The position numbers were made by a program, and so were the translations under genes. Shown in pieces: positions 43,401 through 58,400 of a DNA stretch of 64,000 nt. Source of the stretch: Chondrosia reniformis (Eukaryota; Porifera; Demospongiae; Chondrillida; Chondrillidae); contig OX359198.1 of NCBI GenBank assembly GCA_947172415.1, positions 2,449,401 to 2,513,400 of the forward strand, written 5' to 3'. Below the pieces are notes generated by a model. It was given only the letters and a program-made list of their open reading frames with translations, was not told the DNA's origin and did not search any database. Numbering within the stretch: the stretch's first letter is position 1; each line of letters begins with the position of its first letter.

Positions 43401-46400
43401 ATTCAAACTAAGGTTATACTATATTTTCTTTTTAATTAAATGCTTTGTTTTCAATTAGTTACATTATACCTTTTACATTTACTGTATTATCTCTAATGCA
43501 AGCCCATCTCCAATAGAAGCCCACCTTTACGAGTCATTGAAAAAATAGAAGCCCAGTCCCCAATATAAGCCCACTGACAACCAGCCAGAAAAAAACTGAA
43601 CAATTTCCATAGCCGTATGTAAAAGGGTGCCTTTCACCCGTACGTAGTTAAGGTGTTAAAGCAAAGGTATGCGATTAAAGTAGTGTAGCGAGACCGAAAC
43701 GAGTAGCGAGTATTAACCTAGTATCAATCGAGCTGTTAATGAAGTCGTCCTATTGATGGTGCTAACGATGGCTGAAGGGTATGGATGTACATACGGTCAG
43801 AAAACGTTCAGTTCTTATTGACTGGTACCGTAGTTTACGTGGAAATTGTCCCAACAAAGCTGATTTACCAATGTGAATTGAAGGGTTGGAAAAATAAAGG
43901 CCCAGTCTCTTATACAAACCCAGTCTCCAATAAAAGCAAGTTCAGAGGGGTTTGAATAAATACAAGCCCCGGGCTTATATTAGAGATAATACGGCTACGT
44001 ACTTTTATGATTCCAAATTTATCTTTAAAAATTAAAATTATAGTCTATTTTATTGGCAAATATCAGTTATGTCTAAAATTTATATTATTTATTAGTTTCC
44101 CTTAGTCTTGTATATAAATGTGATTTCTTTTGCCTATGTCCTGTAGAAATGTGTTTTAAATTTTAACATAAAATATACATACAAAATTAGAGTTCACAGT
44201 ATAGTATATATATATACACACTGTTGCATGTGCAGTATAACATACCTTAGCTTCAGGGTAGAGTGTTTCTGAGATTGCAGTGTTCTCAACATTAGTAATT
44301 TGGGCATTTTTCTCCTTATTTTTAGCAATTTTCTTGATTTTTTTCTGTTTATTGGGTGCTTTCAAAGTTCTAAGAAGCTCGTCATTCCCAGGGTGATTCT
44401 ACACAGATTGTTATTTGAACAACATAACAACAAATATCAAATAATATAATAATAATAAATAACTAATAACAAAGTGAGTCAATTTTGCTGACTTAACATC
44501 ACATTAAGGGATTACATTAACAATGGATAACACTGCGACCTATTCAAGTTGATGCTTGAATAGGTCAAATAGGAGGCCGAGGTGGTGAACTATCACCCAT
44601 GTCACCTGCCTCCAGTGTACAATCCACTGGTCCATCATCTTACATTCCCCCATTGACTTGGTTAGATACCTGTGTCTGTTTAATCTTTCCTAGCATTTAG
44701 TGACATTATATCAGCAACATAATATATTTTATTATTTTATCTGCCAGATTTTGAGACATTCACACAATTATCCCCCCTTTTCCTGCCTTTTGTATGGGTA
44801 CAAATTCCTGCAAGTATCTGTCTTTCACTGATGAAAGCCCTGGAATGGGTCAAAACGTCTGAAATTTGTTTCTCTATTTGGCTAGAGTGGTTACCTGATT
44901 AAATTAGCAGGTTTTGCAATTGCCTTGTAAAAAGAGTTTAATTATAATGAAATAGAACAAATAGAACTGAAGCTGTCATGTAAGACTTTGAATTTATATG
45001 TATGGAGATTATTAAATTGGTCCCAAAAACCGCAATGTGAAAAACATACTTTGAAAGCAGAGTCTACTACTGTGTTTCCTTTCTTGTCTTTCATAGTGAC
45101 ATCAGCTCCTCTCTTTACCTAAATAACATATTAAGTGTTTAGATTGCAAACACACATATATAGTACAGCAACCAATGTGAAAATATCATTTACACAGTGT
45201 TTCAGCCATGCATACATATAAACCAAAAGGGAGGAATCTCAATAGACATTAGCAAAACTACTTCTATTTTAAACATACTATGAAGATACATACACTGTCA
45301 GGCAATATGAGGCAAACTATAGCTATTAATTTTTGGCATAGTTATGCATATGCATATACGTACGTACATGCAGTAAACAGTTATAACACTGTTTACAGTG
45401 GAATTTGTAAACTAAACTGAACAATCATTTGAACTGAACATTATGAGTCACAGATAAAGATTGTTGTTGACCAGTAACAAGGCAGCAGTGCAGGGTGGAC
45501 GAATCTGTGGCAACATGTACCTCATCTCAGCGACCAACACAATACCAGACTTATCCCAACAACCACCAGAATTACTCATCACCTCCCAGGTGTTTTTCAT
45601 GGAATATCCCTAAGTGGATTCCTCGGTTATCAAGGGAACAGGCTGGGTCAAAGCTTGCTTCAATCTTAGAGGATGTTGTCAACAGAAATGATCACTTGAT
45701 TCAGGACCACCTCCTGTGGTTCAGCAGACAGTGCTGTCAAGTTCCTCCCAAAAGGGATAAACATCTTTCTCTAGTCTTCATTGTGCACAGGCATTCGGGG
45801 AAGGAAGCTAATATATGTATCTCCACCACCACAAGCCTGACTTTTGGCTGTCTCAACCATGGTGCTTGGTTGAAACCTTTACCAATCACCTCCCTTGGTC
45901 TAAAAATGGATAATAACATTATATGAGTAGATGTGGGCCTTCGCTTGGGTACCACCTTATGTCGTTCCTCAATCCTGCTTTCACTATGGAGCCAAGGGGA
46001 GGCCTCGTACACATGGCCTCAACTGTTTTCGGAGTGAGAGCAGTCACCATCCAAATTCCGCATTTAATGATATCTTGCATAGAGCACTTGCTGTGGCATA
46101 GATACCATCTCAATTGGAGCTGGGACGGACGGAAAACTCCCAGATGGAGTCACTGTGGTGCCATGGAAGAGTGGTGGCAAGTTCATTGTATGGGATGCTA
46201 TTTCTCCTGACACCTTTGCACTATCACACTTGGCAAACATTACCAGTCATGCAGGAGCTGTCACAGCAGTAGCAGAGGAGCAGAAGGAGGCAAAGTATAT
46301 CTCCCTTGTACCAGTGGCCATTGAGAGCACTGGTATCTTTGGCCCTGGAACTTTGAATTTCTGAGCGAACTGAGCCAACAATTAGAGTGAGTTTCTGCTG

Positions 46401-49400
46401 GCATTAGGCTCTACAACCATCTTATCCAGCGTCTGTCCGTGTCTGTGTGAGGAGTTTGGTAGCTGTAGTTGTAATCCATCTTTTGATTGCTTTGACTTTA
46501 TGTTTTATTTGATCTTATCTTATTTATATTGTAGATCAATGTATTAAAAAAGATGTTGTAATTATTAGGCATAGACCTAAGACAAAACTTTGGGTACTTA
46601 AGTTTTCATAGTCCATATTCCTATCCCGTAGGTAACTTGGTACTACCCTAAATAATTAAGAATAAGTTAGTATATGAGGCAGCTATAAAACTATGACTAC
46701 AAGGATATTATGGAGCTTAGTTATTGAACCAATACATTCAAAAAGCAAGTAGTGTTAATGTTACATTATATCTGTTGCAGAATACATGGGTTGGGCAGGT
46801 GAAGCAGCACATTTTAATATCCTTTAATCATTAACATTGGTCTAAGAGGACAAAATCCTTCATGGTAAAATTTGAAGACTGTAAAGAGGACAGGGTTTGG
46901 TTATATTTGTGAGAATGGATATGACCTACAAGCCATTTATCTTGTTTCAAAGAAGTATGAGCATGTAAAATTCATATACTTATATGCAAATTCTAGGTTA
47001 GCAATATTATTTCTGATTATTGTTTTGTATCTGCTAGTTATATAATATGAATGATATACAAAATTAAAGATATACTATGAGAATCATATATTACACCAAA
47101 CCATCCAAGGGACCAAGGTCTCACCTTGGCTGAGGGACCAAAGTCCTATTAAAAATGGCAACCAGAAATCACCTCCCAGTCATAGGCCTTACATGTATGT
47201 ACATATTGTAATGGACACTACATGCAGGGCATTAATTCTCTGCTAAATATTAAGATAATCTTACCAGAGTTTGGCATACAGCTGTACTTCCTCTCAGAGT
47301 TGCTTGACGCAGTGGTGTTCGTTTTTGCTTATCTTGTATGTCTACCTCCGCACCACTGTCGAGTAAAAGCTTGGCAACCATAGGCTAAATTTAGATACAT
47401 ACAACTTATAATAAAGTATACATACGTACCTTGAAGTAACCTTTACGGCTGAAAAAATACATTTTTGGCATGGTTTAGTGGAAAAGAAGAAATATATGAG
47501 TATAAATAATTATTGTATATATGTATATATTTACACATTATGCTCTATGTTATCCATTTCACTAATAATGGGTGAATAATAAAGCACTCCTTACATTTTC
47601 AGCAAAATGGAGTGCTGTGCAGCCTTTGTCATCCTTCTCATTGACATTGATACCTTTCTTCAACTACGCATGTAAAAGATATCAAATAAACGATATTTAA
47701 AAAATAGTAGCTTGTGGTAAAGGGAGGAAGTTGAAGTTGACTTGCACAAAGGCTATAATCATCAGAGAATATTACACCAGGCCTGCCAAGTGACCGAAGT
47801 TTAATCTTTGCTTGTGGACTAAAATCCTATCAAATGGTAACCAGTGATAGTCTACTAGTCATCTAAGATGGAAAAATCATCAAAGAGCTACAGAAAGCTG
47901 TTTCATTTACCACGTTATGAGCTCTCAGTCTTGCTTAGACTGTAGCCTTCACTTATTAGGAAACCACAAGTGTTCCACATGTAATGGATTAATAAGCTGA
48001 AGGCAGTTTCCAAATTTGCACCAGAAGTATCCCACACTAATGAGTCCTAAGAAGGATGAAACAACTGTCTGTGGTTCTTTGATGATTTTTCCATATTGAA
48101 TAATCAAGAGATAATCACTGGTTTCATTTAAAAGGACTTCCATCATTTTTGGGTGATCTGGTGTAATATTCTCCGGAGATTATTCATATACGCACTAATT
48201 TAGCTAATTCTCTGTGTTTTAACTCACAGTATACTTAGAATCATTAATGAAACACGTTAAACTGACATATGTCAATGTTAATGTGAGGAAAAATGTTTAT
48301 GACAATCACTAGTAAAAGCCCTGTCTTAATGACTTACCAGCTGCTTGCATACATCAACATATCCCTTTTCAGCTGTCATATGCAAAAGGCTTCTTTTACT
48401 ACTCAATTGTTTAGTTTTTGCACCACTGTAATAATCGACTATCAAATTGATTACCATTGCTTGCTATAAAAAATGTATACAAAATATGTAGAACAAAATT
48501 GAATAAATCTCGATACCTATCGATACCTTATTCTCTTAAGTTTCAATCTATAGATGCTCAATCATAAGAGCTTTATTAAGACAAGTATTTCGAGTTTAAA
48601 AACTCATGGGGCTATCGCCCCCCACACTCAAACTACTTGGCTGCTTTGTTGGGCTTTAATATATATTCATACACTCCATTGCTGGGGCAACCAAAGCAAA
48701 TTATATTCCACAACTGTTGTATAACTATAATTAGAGGCACTTTGGCCTCTTATTATAGTTATACAATGCAATATCCCGCCAATAACTCAGTAAACGCTGG
48801 AAAGCATAGGGGCGGAGTGTATAACTATTACAGATTAAGGTTGCTTAAATGTCCTGAACATTATAAATAACAATAGAAAGGCTTCGTGAACTAGAGCTTC
48901 CTAAACGCTGCCATTTGCAAAACAATGTACTGTATTGATGTATAAATTAAGTGTTATAACAGTTGCATATGAACCCGTATATATATGTAATAGATATACA
49001 ATGTCACTTTGCAGTGTATCGATTACCATATATTGGGATATGAATGCGAGTGTAAAAGATTGTGAATTATGGGTTTAAATAAACATTGTGGTTAAAAGAA
49101 TGCGAGATAAAGCTTAGGTGTATGGGAGGTGTATATGAAATTACTGAGGAGTTAAGTCAATACATGTCAAAATATTGCACATACAGTCAAAACTTGAAAT
49201 TCACATTCTTTTGACACATGCATTCAATTCCCAATATACGGTATATACACACTTGCCCTCGGGTGCCAAATTACATAACTGTTATACACTCCGCCCCTAG
49301 GCTTTTCAGCGTTTATTGAGTTATTGGCGGGATAACGCATTGTATAACTATAATAAGAGGCCAAAAGTGCCTCTTATTATAGTTATACAACAGTTGTGGA

Positions 49401-52400
49401 ATATAATTTGCCTTGGTTGCCTCAGGAACGGAGTGTATCTATGTATATCTTTCCGTAACATGAAACCATACAATGGAATCAGCATATGAAAACAATACAA
49501 GGGGCTGCAAGAGGCATCAAAAATTAGATCCTCTAGATAGAAAGATAGCATTTGTCATCCAGAAGTTTATATTTTCTTCGTTCTAGTAATCTTCACCTCC
49601 CACCACCACTTCTATCAGTTTCTATCTCCCAAGGTTATGCTGTGAAAACCTTAAACCTAAGCCTCATAGCAGTTTTCCAGGTGGTACTAAACATGCCCAA
49701 CAAGATAATCAGCAATAATTAAAAGAGATATAATAGCTATAAGATCACATACAGGAACCTATGTTGGCCCTCCAGATGGTTTAGTACACTGGAGGAAGGG
49801 AGATCTGGCATAACCATTGATAACTACTAACAGTTAGCTAGTTATTGTTAAATATTATACGTTTGTAACTAACTGTAGTAGCTGTGTCAGACAACACTCT
49901 TTTATTGTACACATTACAATTATTGACCATTCACTGAGAATAGTACTCTTAGAGGATACAACCCTAGTCTTTAATACACATGTATACCTACTTTCTTGTC
50001 TACTGCCACATCTAATGGTGTCCTTCCTGATGAATCCTCCTTATCTACATCAGCACCAACTTTAAGGAGATGCTTCACTATATTGACATGACCATTCTCA
50101 ACAGCAACATGAAGTGGAGTAGTAGTAGTGTAATTGCATTGGACAGCAGTCTTTAGTGCTCTGTTAACATTTTCACTGTTGATTAGCCTCTCCATCTACA
50201 TATATATGTAAGTGAGAAATTAATAAGGATGAACAGCCATGTTATACAAAGTCTTCCTGGAGAGACTGGGGACCTTGGTCTCATTGGGCCTACTGGATAT
50301 AAGGGAGACAATGGTATATAAGTATATAAATATGGTGAAGACAACCAAGAGAATCTAGTGGTTTTTGTATGACATTTAACTAGGTAAATTGGAACATTAT
50401 GCAGTGTGTTATGTAGTACAAAAGAGAACTGCTTAACAAGTATTTTGAGTTTAAAAACTCGTGGGGCTGCCGCACCCGCAATCAAACTACTGGCCGCTTC
50501 ATTTGGATTTAAGTGAGAATGAACGTATCATTTTCAATTTTACAAAGAAATTTTATGTTGCAGAAAATGAATGAATGAGCAAGTTTACAGGGTCTTTATG
50601 GAAATATCAATGAGTCCTGGTATGCTATATAAAGATATTATATTAAAAATTGAGAAAAGAGAGTCATAGCGTATAACAGTTAGTAAGGAGTAGACCACAG
50701 GATAAATTCCTAAGGAAAATAGTATAAGAACAGGAGAGTGAGATTTTGCTGGCATTATCTAAGATATATCTAGGCCTCGGAGCTGATTTTGCTTCATTGC
50801 AGGAGATAATGGTTTTGATAAATTGTTATAAAGATGCTTAGCTAACCCTGTTCCAGTGCACTAATGAGCCAATTTCTAATGTATTAAATGAAATCTTGTA
50901 ATCTTGTGCCTCTAAATCTGCAACTAATTGGATGCAGTTTGGCTTTCATTGCTTATAGGATCTGTCTTGCTTTGAAATTCTTTTCTGTTTTAGAACAAAT
51001 CGTCAGTTCAAGAATAGAAATCATCCTTTGCGTTGAGACTGCCATGGTATTCTGGGGACATAGGAAGGGGTGGCAGGGGCGGCCCCACTTTTGATCTGCC
51101 TCAGGTATTTAAGCAGTTCTGACTTGAGACTACAGTAGCAGAAATAGCGGTAGCTCACGTTAACGATCACTTTTGATCCCTTTCCGCCATGTTTTCGTTG
51201 CACAAAAACGGTACTCATATTTCTACGTATAATAACTAATTGTGAACACAATTCATGACCTCACTTTATATACCCTTTGGTTAATCTGAATAATTTAAGA
51301 AGACCACACCAAGCCTCCACAGAAGAAGCAAAACTACCATTTTCGTGTACAATACTGAGCAATTATTCACATGCCCGTATACGTAATCAGAATATTAAAA
51401 TGATATTCTTGCGATACAAAAAGATGAACGATATACTCCATAATAAATGTCTGCCAAGATGGACGTCAATATGGCTGCTCATTTGAGTGTCTCTGAAGTG
51501 AAATTAGCAGTCCCTGCTCTTTCAATAAATAAATCAAAGAATGTTTTCCATAGGAAAGTTTAAACACGTTGCTGTAATCTCAAGACGTTGGACGTTATCC
51601 TACCATTCCAGTCACTTTCACACATCCAGTAAGTTACCTACATTGAAATGGCAACTTTCGTTCGATGCCTCAACATTGCCCCTTTGGGGTGTAAAGTATG
51701 GTAGCCTCGTAGCCCTTTTGGAACTTTAGCTATATATACTCGACACAAATTTGGAAATGGGCCACAAAGACCCAAAAAATTCTTCTTGACACCTCCATCT
51801 TGATTCAACTCCCTACCAACGGGATCATAAAACCTCGCTTCCGCTACGCTCGGTAATTATATCTGCAAAATTGCCGCCGTTTGAAACTCACTTATGCAGC
51901 AGCTGCAAAAGCTCTTTTGTTCCATTTGTGGAAGTGCAGTGATCATGGCTCTCTCGAATCGACTCTATCTATAGAGGATTCATCTCACCAACCAAGTTTG
52001 TTTCCCTTCCCTAAGAGAGAATTTGGCAAGACTAAGGTTACTCAATCATTCCAGGCAGCGTGGTTCAAGTAGTGGAAGTGGTTGCACTACAGTGAGGAAA
52101 ATGATGTTGCCTTTTGCTTTCTTTGTGTAAAGGCCTACAAGGAAGGAAAGCTATTTGGCAAAAGCAGTGATGCTGCTTTTGTATCTACTGGATTTAAGAA
52201 CTGAAAAGATGCCTGTGTGAAATTCAGACCTCATGACAGTTCCAATAGCCACCAAGAGGCTGTTGAAAAGATTGTGACGCTGCCTAGGACCACTAGAGAT
52301 ATTGGTGAATTACTGTCTGCAGCTCAAAAGACCGAAAAATTGCACAATAGGCAGATTTTTTTGAAGATCCTTTCCAGCATTCAATTCTTTACAAAACAGT

Positions 52401-55400
52401 CTCTCCCTCTTCGTGGAGATGATGATGAAAGAAACTAATTTTATTCAGCTCCTATTACTACATGGTACAGACGATTCTCGTGTTAAAGAGTGGGTACAAA
52501 AAACAATAAGTACACGTCGGCCAAAATCCAAAATGAGCTGATTACGCTAATGGCACTACAGGTGCTGAGGGAAATCGTTAGCAACCTGCATAACACTCTA
52601 TTTTACAGCATTATGGCTGATGAAACCATTGACTGCTCTAATAAAGAACAGTTGTAGTTTGCTTCTGATGGGTGGATGATGACCTAGAAGTTCATGAAGA
52701 TTTGTTAGCCTTTTGTTGGAATCAATTGATACAGCAAACTTAAGTGCAGTCCTCAAAGACATCATAATTTGAATGAACCTCTCTATGCATAAACTGAGAG
52801 GCCAATGCTATGATGAGGCCAGCTCCATGTCTGGCTTGAAATCAGGAGTAGCCACACAATTCTTAGAAGAGGAGAGAGTAATTTATACCCATTGCTATGG
52901 GCATGCCTTGAACCTTGCATGCAGTGACACAATCAAACGATGCAAGTTGATGAGGGATGCTCTTGATTTCAGTTATGAAGTGGTGAAGTTAATAAAGAAA
53001 TCACCTCGTCAAGATGCCATCTTTGCACACCACAAGGAGGAGTGCGTGTTCTATGCCCACATTGATGGACAGTGAAAGCAGATTCTCTGAAAAGCATCCT
53101 GGACAATTATGTTGTGCTGCAGAAAACATGGGAAGAGTCAGTGGATGTTGTGAAAGACACAGAGATGAAAAGCAGGATCGCTGGTGTAGCCACACAGATA
53201 CATTTGACTATCTATTTGGCATCATGCTTGGTCAAATGATCTTAAGTCACAGTGACAACCTAGCCATACACTGCAGAAGAGGGAGATTTCTGCTACCGAA
53301 GGGCAAGAGGTAGCAGAGATAGTTGTGCAAACGTTACAGAAAAAGTGCACAGATGAGTGCTTTCATCCTTTTTGGCAAAAGGTGGCTAAGAAAGCAAAAG
53401 ACCTTGACATCCCTGAAGCACAGCTACAAAGTTTTGCAGTGCCTCCCACACCTTTTCAAGCGAATTTACAATGAAGCAGTTTATCTAATCATTAACTGCA
53501 TTAATAGTAAATTTAACCAACCAGGGTACAGGGTGTATTGCCAGCTGCAACAATTACTGTTCAGAGCAGCTAAGGGAGAGGAGTACCCAAAGGAGTTGCA
53601 GTTTGTTAGATCATTTTATGGTGCTGATTTCGCAGACCTGCTGAAGAGTCAACTACAAGCCTTTACTTGTCTATTTCAGGAGAAGCCCAGTGAACTGAGG
53701 GACATTGTCTCACATTTAAGAGGACTTTCACCAGCTCATAGATATCTTCTGTCAGAGGTTTGCAAGCTTCTTAGACTAATTCTAGTTCTGCCTGCCACAA
53801 TATGCTGTCAGCAAACGATCCTTCAGTGCTCTTAGGCGCGCGAAGACCTACCTCAGAAGCACAATGAACCAAAGCAGGCTCAATCACTTAATGATCCTCC
53901 ATGTACACAAGCACTTAACTGATAAGTTAGATCTAGTCAAAGTAGCTAATGGAAGGCTCAGAGCACAGGCTCACTTATTTTGGACACTTTACACCTTAAT
54001 ATACTTTGCACCACACCTTCACTGCACACTTACATAAATTCAATTTTGTAATGTACGTATGTATGTATCATTTTCAGTTGTCACATTTATAGCTATCACG
54101 CATGGATATGTTGAAGTAGTGAGTGAATGATGGAAACATGATGCAACTGAAGCGAGCAAAAAATATTTTGTTGGCAGCCCCGCATTTTTAATGCTTCCTA
54201 TGGACCTGTATATTCAGCTGGTTGTTACATACCTTATTGGTATAAGAGAAAGGATTTTTACGGAATTGTTTCTCTTCATTCGCACTAAAAATTACATCAA
54301 AAACAGGAAATCCACTTAAACCACTTGGTTTTATGAATCAAATTAAAGGTATGGTAAGGTAAAAATAATTGCACACATAAAAAGACAGTTCTAGACTTGC
54401 GTACGAAAGAGTGACAGTGACCATGTAAGTTTGCTATAGTTTGTTAGGTGACGTGATTGCGAAATCTGATGTCATATGACGTCATTAATAATATGACATC
54501 ATTGTTTGTATATGGCCGCTGGTCCGTTCTTTAGGAAAGAAAGATGCCAAAAATTCTGGGCGGTTTCTTTGTCTACTTCTTCTAATGTTTTTTCCATTCT
54601 AACCCATCTGCGAACTTTTTGAGGGAAGAATCACCTGGATAATGTCTCATTCTCCTTAGCTTCTGGTTGTAGACGCCAGCTTTCTGTAGTGACATGATCT
54701 TTTGCAATAACGAATCTTCAGCTTCTTCCGTTGAAATTTCTCCAGTTGACAGACTACTGTGAGTGGGGTCTAATAGAGTTTTGAGTTGAGAATTAACACG
54801 GTTCCAATCAACAATGTGAGTGGTAGAAAGGCTGGATTCGGGAAGGGATTACCATCTGCCATATCGGACGCTTAAGTGTCCTGAACACTATAAATAATGA
54901 TAGAAAAACTTTGTTAACTAAAGCTTTTTGAACGTGCACCATTTGCAAAACCGATGTATTGACATATAATGTTGTAATAGTTGCGCATATGTATCCGTAT
55001 TATATTATATATATCTTCAGACCCATTGCAGTGGGTAACACCCTACGTCGTCTAGTGACCAAATGCGCTTGTAATCAGCTTAAAGGCGCCATGGGCAATA
55101 CCCTGAGACCTCATCAGCTGGGCTTTGGTACCCCTCTAGGTGCAGAGGCTGCAGTCCATTCAGCCCGCTCATACCTCCACTACCTTGAAAATGACTATCT
55201 GATCTTGAAGATAGACTTCAAGAATGCATTCAACTACCTCCACCGTGACAAGATGTTCCTTGCTGTTCGGGAGTACATCCCGGAGCTGCTCCCACTTGTC
55301 TTGTCAGCTTATGGATTCCTATCTTCTCTTTTCCATGGAGAAGGGACCATCCTTTCATCGGAGTGGATCCAACAGGGTGACTCTTTGGGTCCCCCCCTTT

Positions 55401-58400
55401 TGGCATTACCATCCAGTCAGTGGTGGCCAAAGTGACCTCAGAACTGAACATCTGGTAGTGGGATAACGTAACCCTAGGGGGGAGTCTCTAGCAAGTGCTT
55501 CAGGATTTCACGCTGAGTCAGAGATAATTGCCAAAGACAATTCCACCAGGAATGTAGCACTTGAGAATTACCCAGACCTCAGTATTACCGATCCCAGCCA
55601 GGCCTCCCTCTTTGGCTCCCCAATAGGAACCCTCAAGAGCATTGAAAGCATGCTCCAATCTAAGGTCCTTTCCCTAGAGACCCTGGGCCACAGATTTCAG
55701 TTTATGGCTGCCTATGACGCTTTCTGCCTCCTCAGGAATGCCCTAGAAATCCCCAAAGTATTGTATGTCTTACGAACAGCACCCTGTTTCCTCTCCACCT
55801 TCCTCTCCAGGTTTGATGACTTGCTGAGGGACCTGCTAACAAGGATTTTAAATATTCCCCTGAACACCTCTGCATGGAGCTCTCAATTCAGGCCGGTTGA
55901 CTGGGCATTCGCAGCGTATAGCTATGCTTGCACCCTCTGCCTTTTTTGGCCTCTGCTGCTGGCTCCACTTCCTTGATACACCATTTACTCCCTCTCAGTC
56001 TGAAGGATACACCTCCAGCTTATAGGGAAGAGGCTCTTTCATCCTGGAAGTTGGGCCACAATTTGCCTCAGACGGGTCAAACCCTTGCCTGCCAAGCCAA
56101 AAGGAACTTGGCAAGCGACGGAGTACTGCAAGTAACAGATAGCCAAAGAAACGTAGATTTAGTTAATGATACACCGCAAAGAACCTCAAGATAGAAAGGT
56201 CCAAGGGATAATCTGGAGCCTTCAGAGGGATAACATCCTCATGGAGCTTTAACGAGAAAGTAAGCACATGGAAAAGGGATATGCCAAGCGGTTTTATCAG
56301 GCTTGGAACGCTGCAATGCTAGACCATGTGGCCACAAAGGTAGCGCTAACTACGAGGGTCGGTAGAATCCGAAGAGGTAAGGGTCTCTCAAGACTAAACC
56401 TTGTGGAACCTGACTCTCATGGTGTAGCCGCCCTAACTGGGACTGAGAAAGAATGTGTGGAAGCACAGGAACGGGAGGAGCTGCACCAAGTTCAGTCTGA
56501 AAGGGCTGAACCAAGTGATGAGCTATGTACTGGTCCTGCTGAAACTTGCACACATGATATCGACCCCAGCCCCAGGACAAGTGGCAAAGATCTCTTCATG
56601 CAACTTTTAGGCAAAGCAATGGAAGCCTGTCTCTGAAAGAAACCTGGAAATTTTTCCGATAGAAAACCAGGTGGGGTGGTGTGGTTCAACCATGTCGATA
56701 CGGCACTGCTGGAGGAGGCCAATGTGTGGGTGGAGAAAGAGTGGCAGGAAGGCCCTAAGTCGGCCTGGTACCTGAACTGCCTGGTCTACTCTGTTGCCAT
56801 GGCTGTGAGGGGAAAAACAACCAACGAATCAGAGCCATGCAACCAGGGAAGGAAATCGGACAATCAGAAGGGTAATAAGAGGCAGGAAGGTCATGTAAGT
56901 GACAGGTGAGGTTAACAATGGTGACCCAGGGGTAAAAGAATGGCTAAAAGAAATCAGAAAGAGGGTGGGTAGAACCTCCTCTGAAGGTCCTGACAGCATT
57001 GGTGAGACCAAGATGAGGAAAGCCTTGAAAAAGGCTAAAAGCTGGTCAGCCCCTGGGTCAGATGGCATCCACACTTTTTGGTGGAAAGCACTCCCTCTCT
57101 GCACAATCTGCCTTGGTGGATGTACTACGGAGGGTGGTGAGCGGAGAACTGTCAGTCCCTGACTGGCTTACAAGGGGTCGCACTCTACTTATACCCAAAA
57201 GGGTGACCCGAAAAGTGCGGCCAACTACCGACCTATTGCATGCCTCAACACAATGTACAAAACCATCACGGCATATACTTGGCATCAGAACTACTCACTC
57301 ATACCTACACTAATGATCTTTTACCTATGGCTCAACGGGCCATGAGAAAAGGGAGGTAGGCTTGTGTGGACGGTCTATTTCTGGATCAAACAATCAGTGT
57401 AAGATGCCAGGATTACTGGCAAGCCACTTAGTGTGGCATGGATTAATTATGAAAAAACATATGACAGAGTCCCTCCTGAGTGGCTGATGACGGTGCTGAA
57501 AGCCATCAACTGCCCAAGTTGTATCCAGAGGTCAATAGAGCTCTTTTCCAAATACTGGGCTACTGTGCTTGAGTTGAGAATGACAGGGAAGGTGGTTAAG
57601 AGCACCCCTGTGAAATATAACAGGGGACTCTTCCAAGGAGACTCCTTATCACCACTACTCTTTTGCCTGGCCATTGATCCTATATCCCAAATTCTTAACA
57701 GAACCAAGGGATATAGTCTCTGGCATCATGGAGAAAGGAAAACAATATCACACATGTTGCATATGGATGACCTTAAGATATATGCTGGAGGGCCTGATCA
57801 ACTCAGGGAAGCCATGGCCTGTGTGGAGAAGACCTCAAAAGCCATTAGCATGAGGTTTGGGGTGAGAAAGTGTGTAACTGTTCACATGAAAAAGGGGAAA
57901 GTTCTGGCTGGTCTAGACAACCCTGAACACAGTGAGAATTCTATAAAGAGCCTTGAGAAGGGTACTACTTATAAGTACCTAGGGCTGGAACAACTGTTTG
58001 AGGTAGATGACAGCAAGGTCAAAGCTTGCTTGGCCAATGAATTGAGAAGGAGACTCCACAAAGTGTGGAGCTCACATCTCAATGGTAAGAAGCCTCTAAC
58101 ATGTTGTGTGCTTCTCTATTGAGGTACTCCTACCCAGTATTGAGGTGGACTAAATGTGAACTTCCAAAACTGGACCGGATGGTGAGAAGGATAATGAGTA
58201 AGTACCAGTGTCATCACTACAACTCTTCCATTGAGAGAGGGAGCTTGCCTCTCTCTCAAGGTGGCAGAGGGCTCTGTAGTTTTCCATTGGATCAGGACAG
58301 GGCTGTTGTGAATCTGGCAAGATACCTCCATACTGCAAATGATACAGTCATAGCCATTGTGATTAAACACTGGCTGGAGTGTTCAAAGCAGAGGAGGACT

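Noticed and set aside
47949..48146. 65-codon minus ORF
   Set aside because: It lies inside the non-autonomous element 47765-48173 and overlaps the hammerhead-like motif. No homology was seen.
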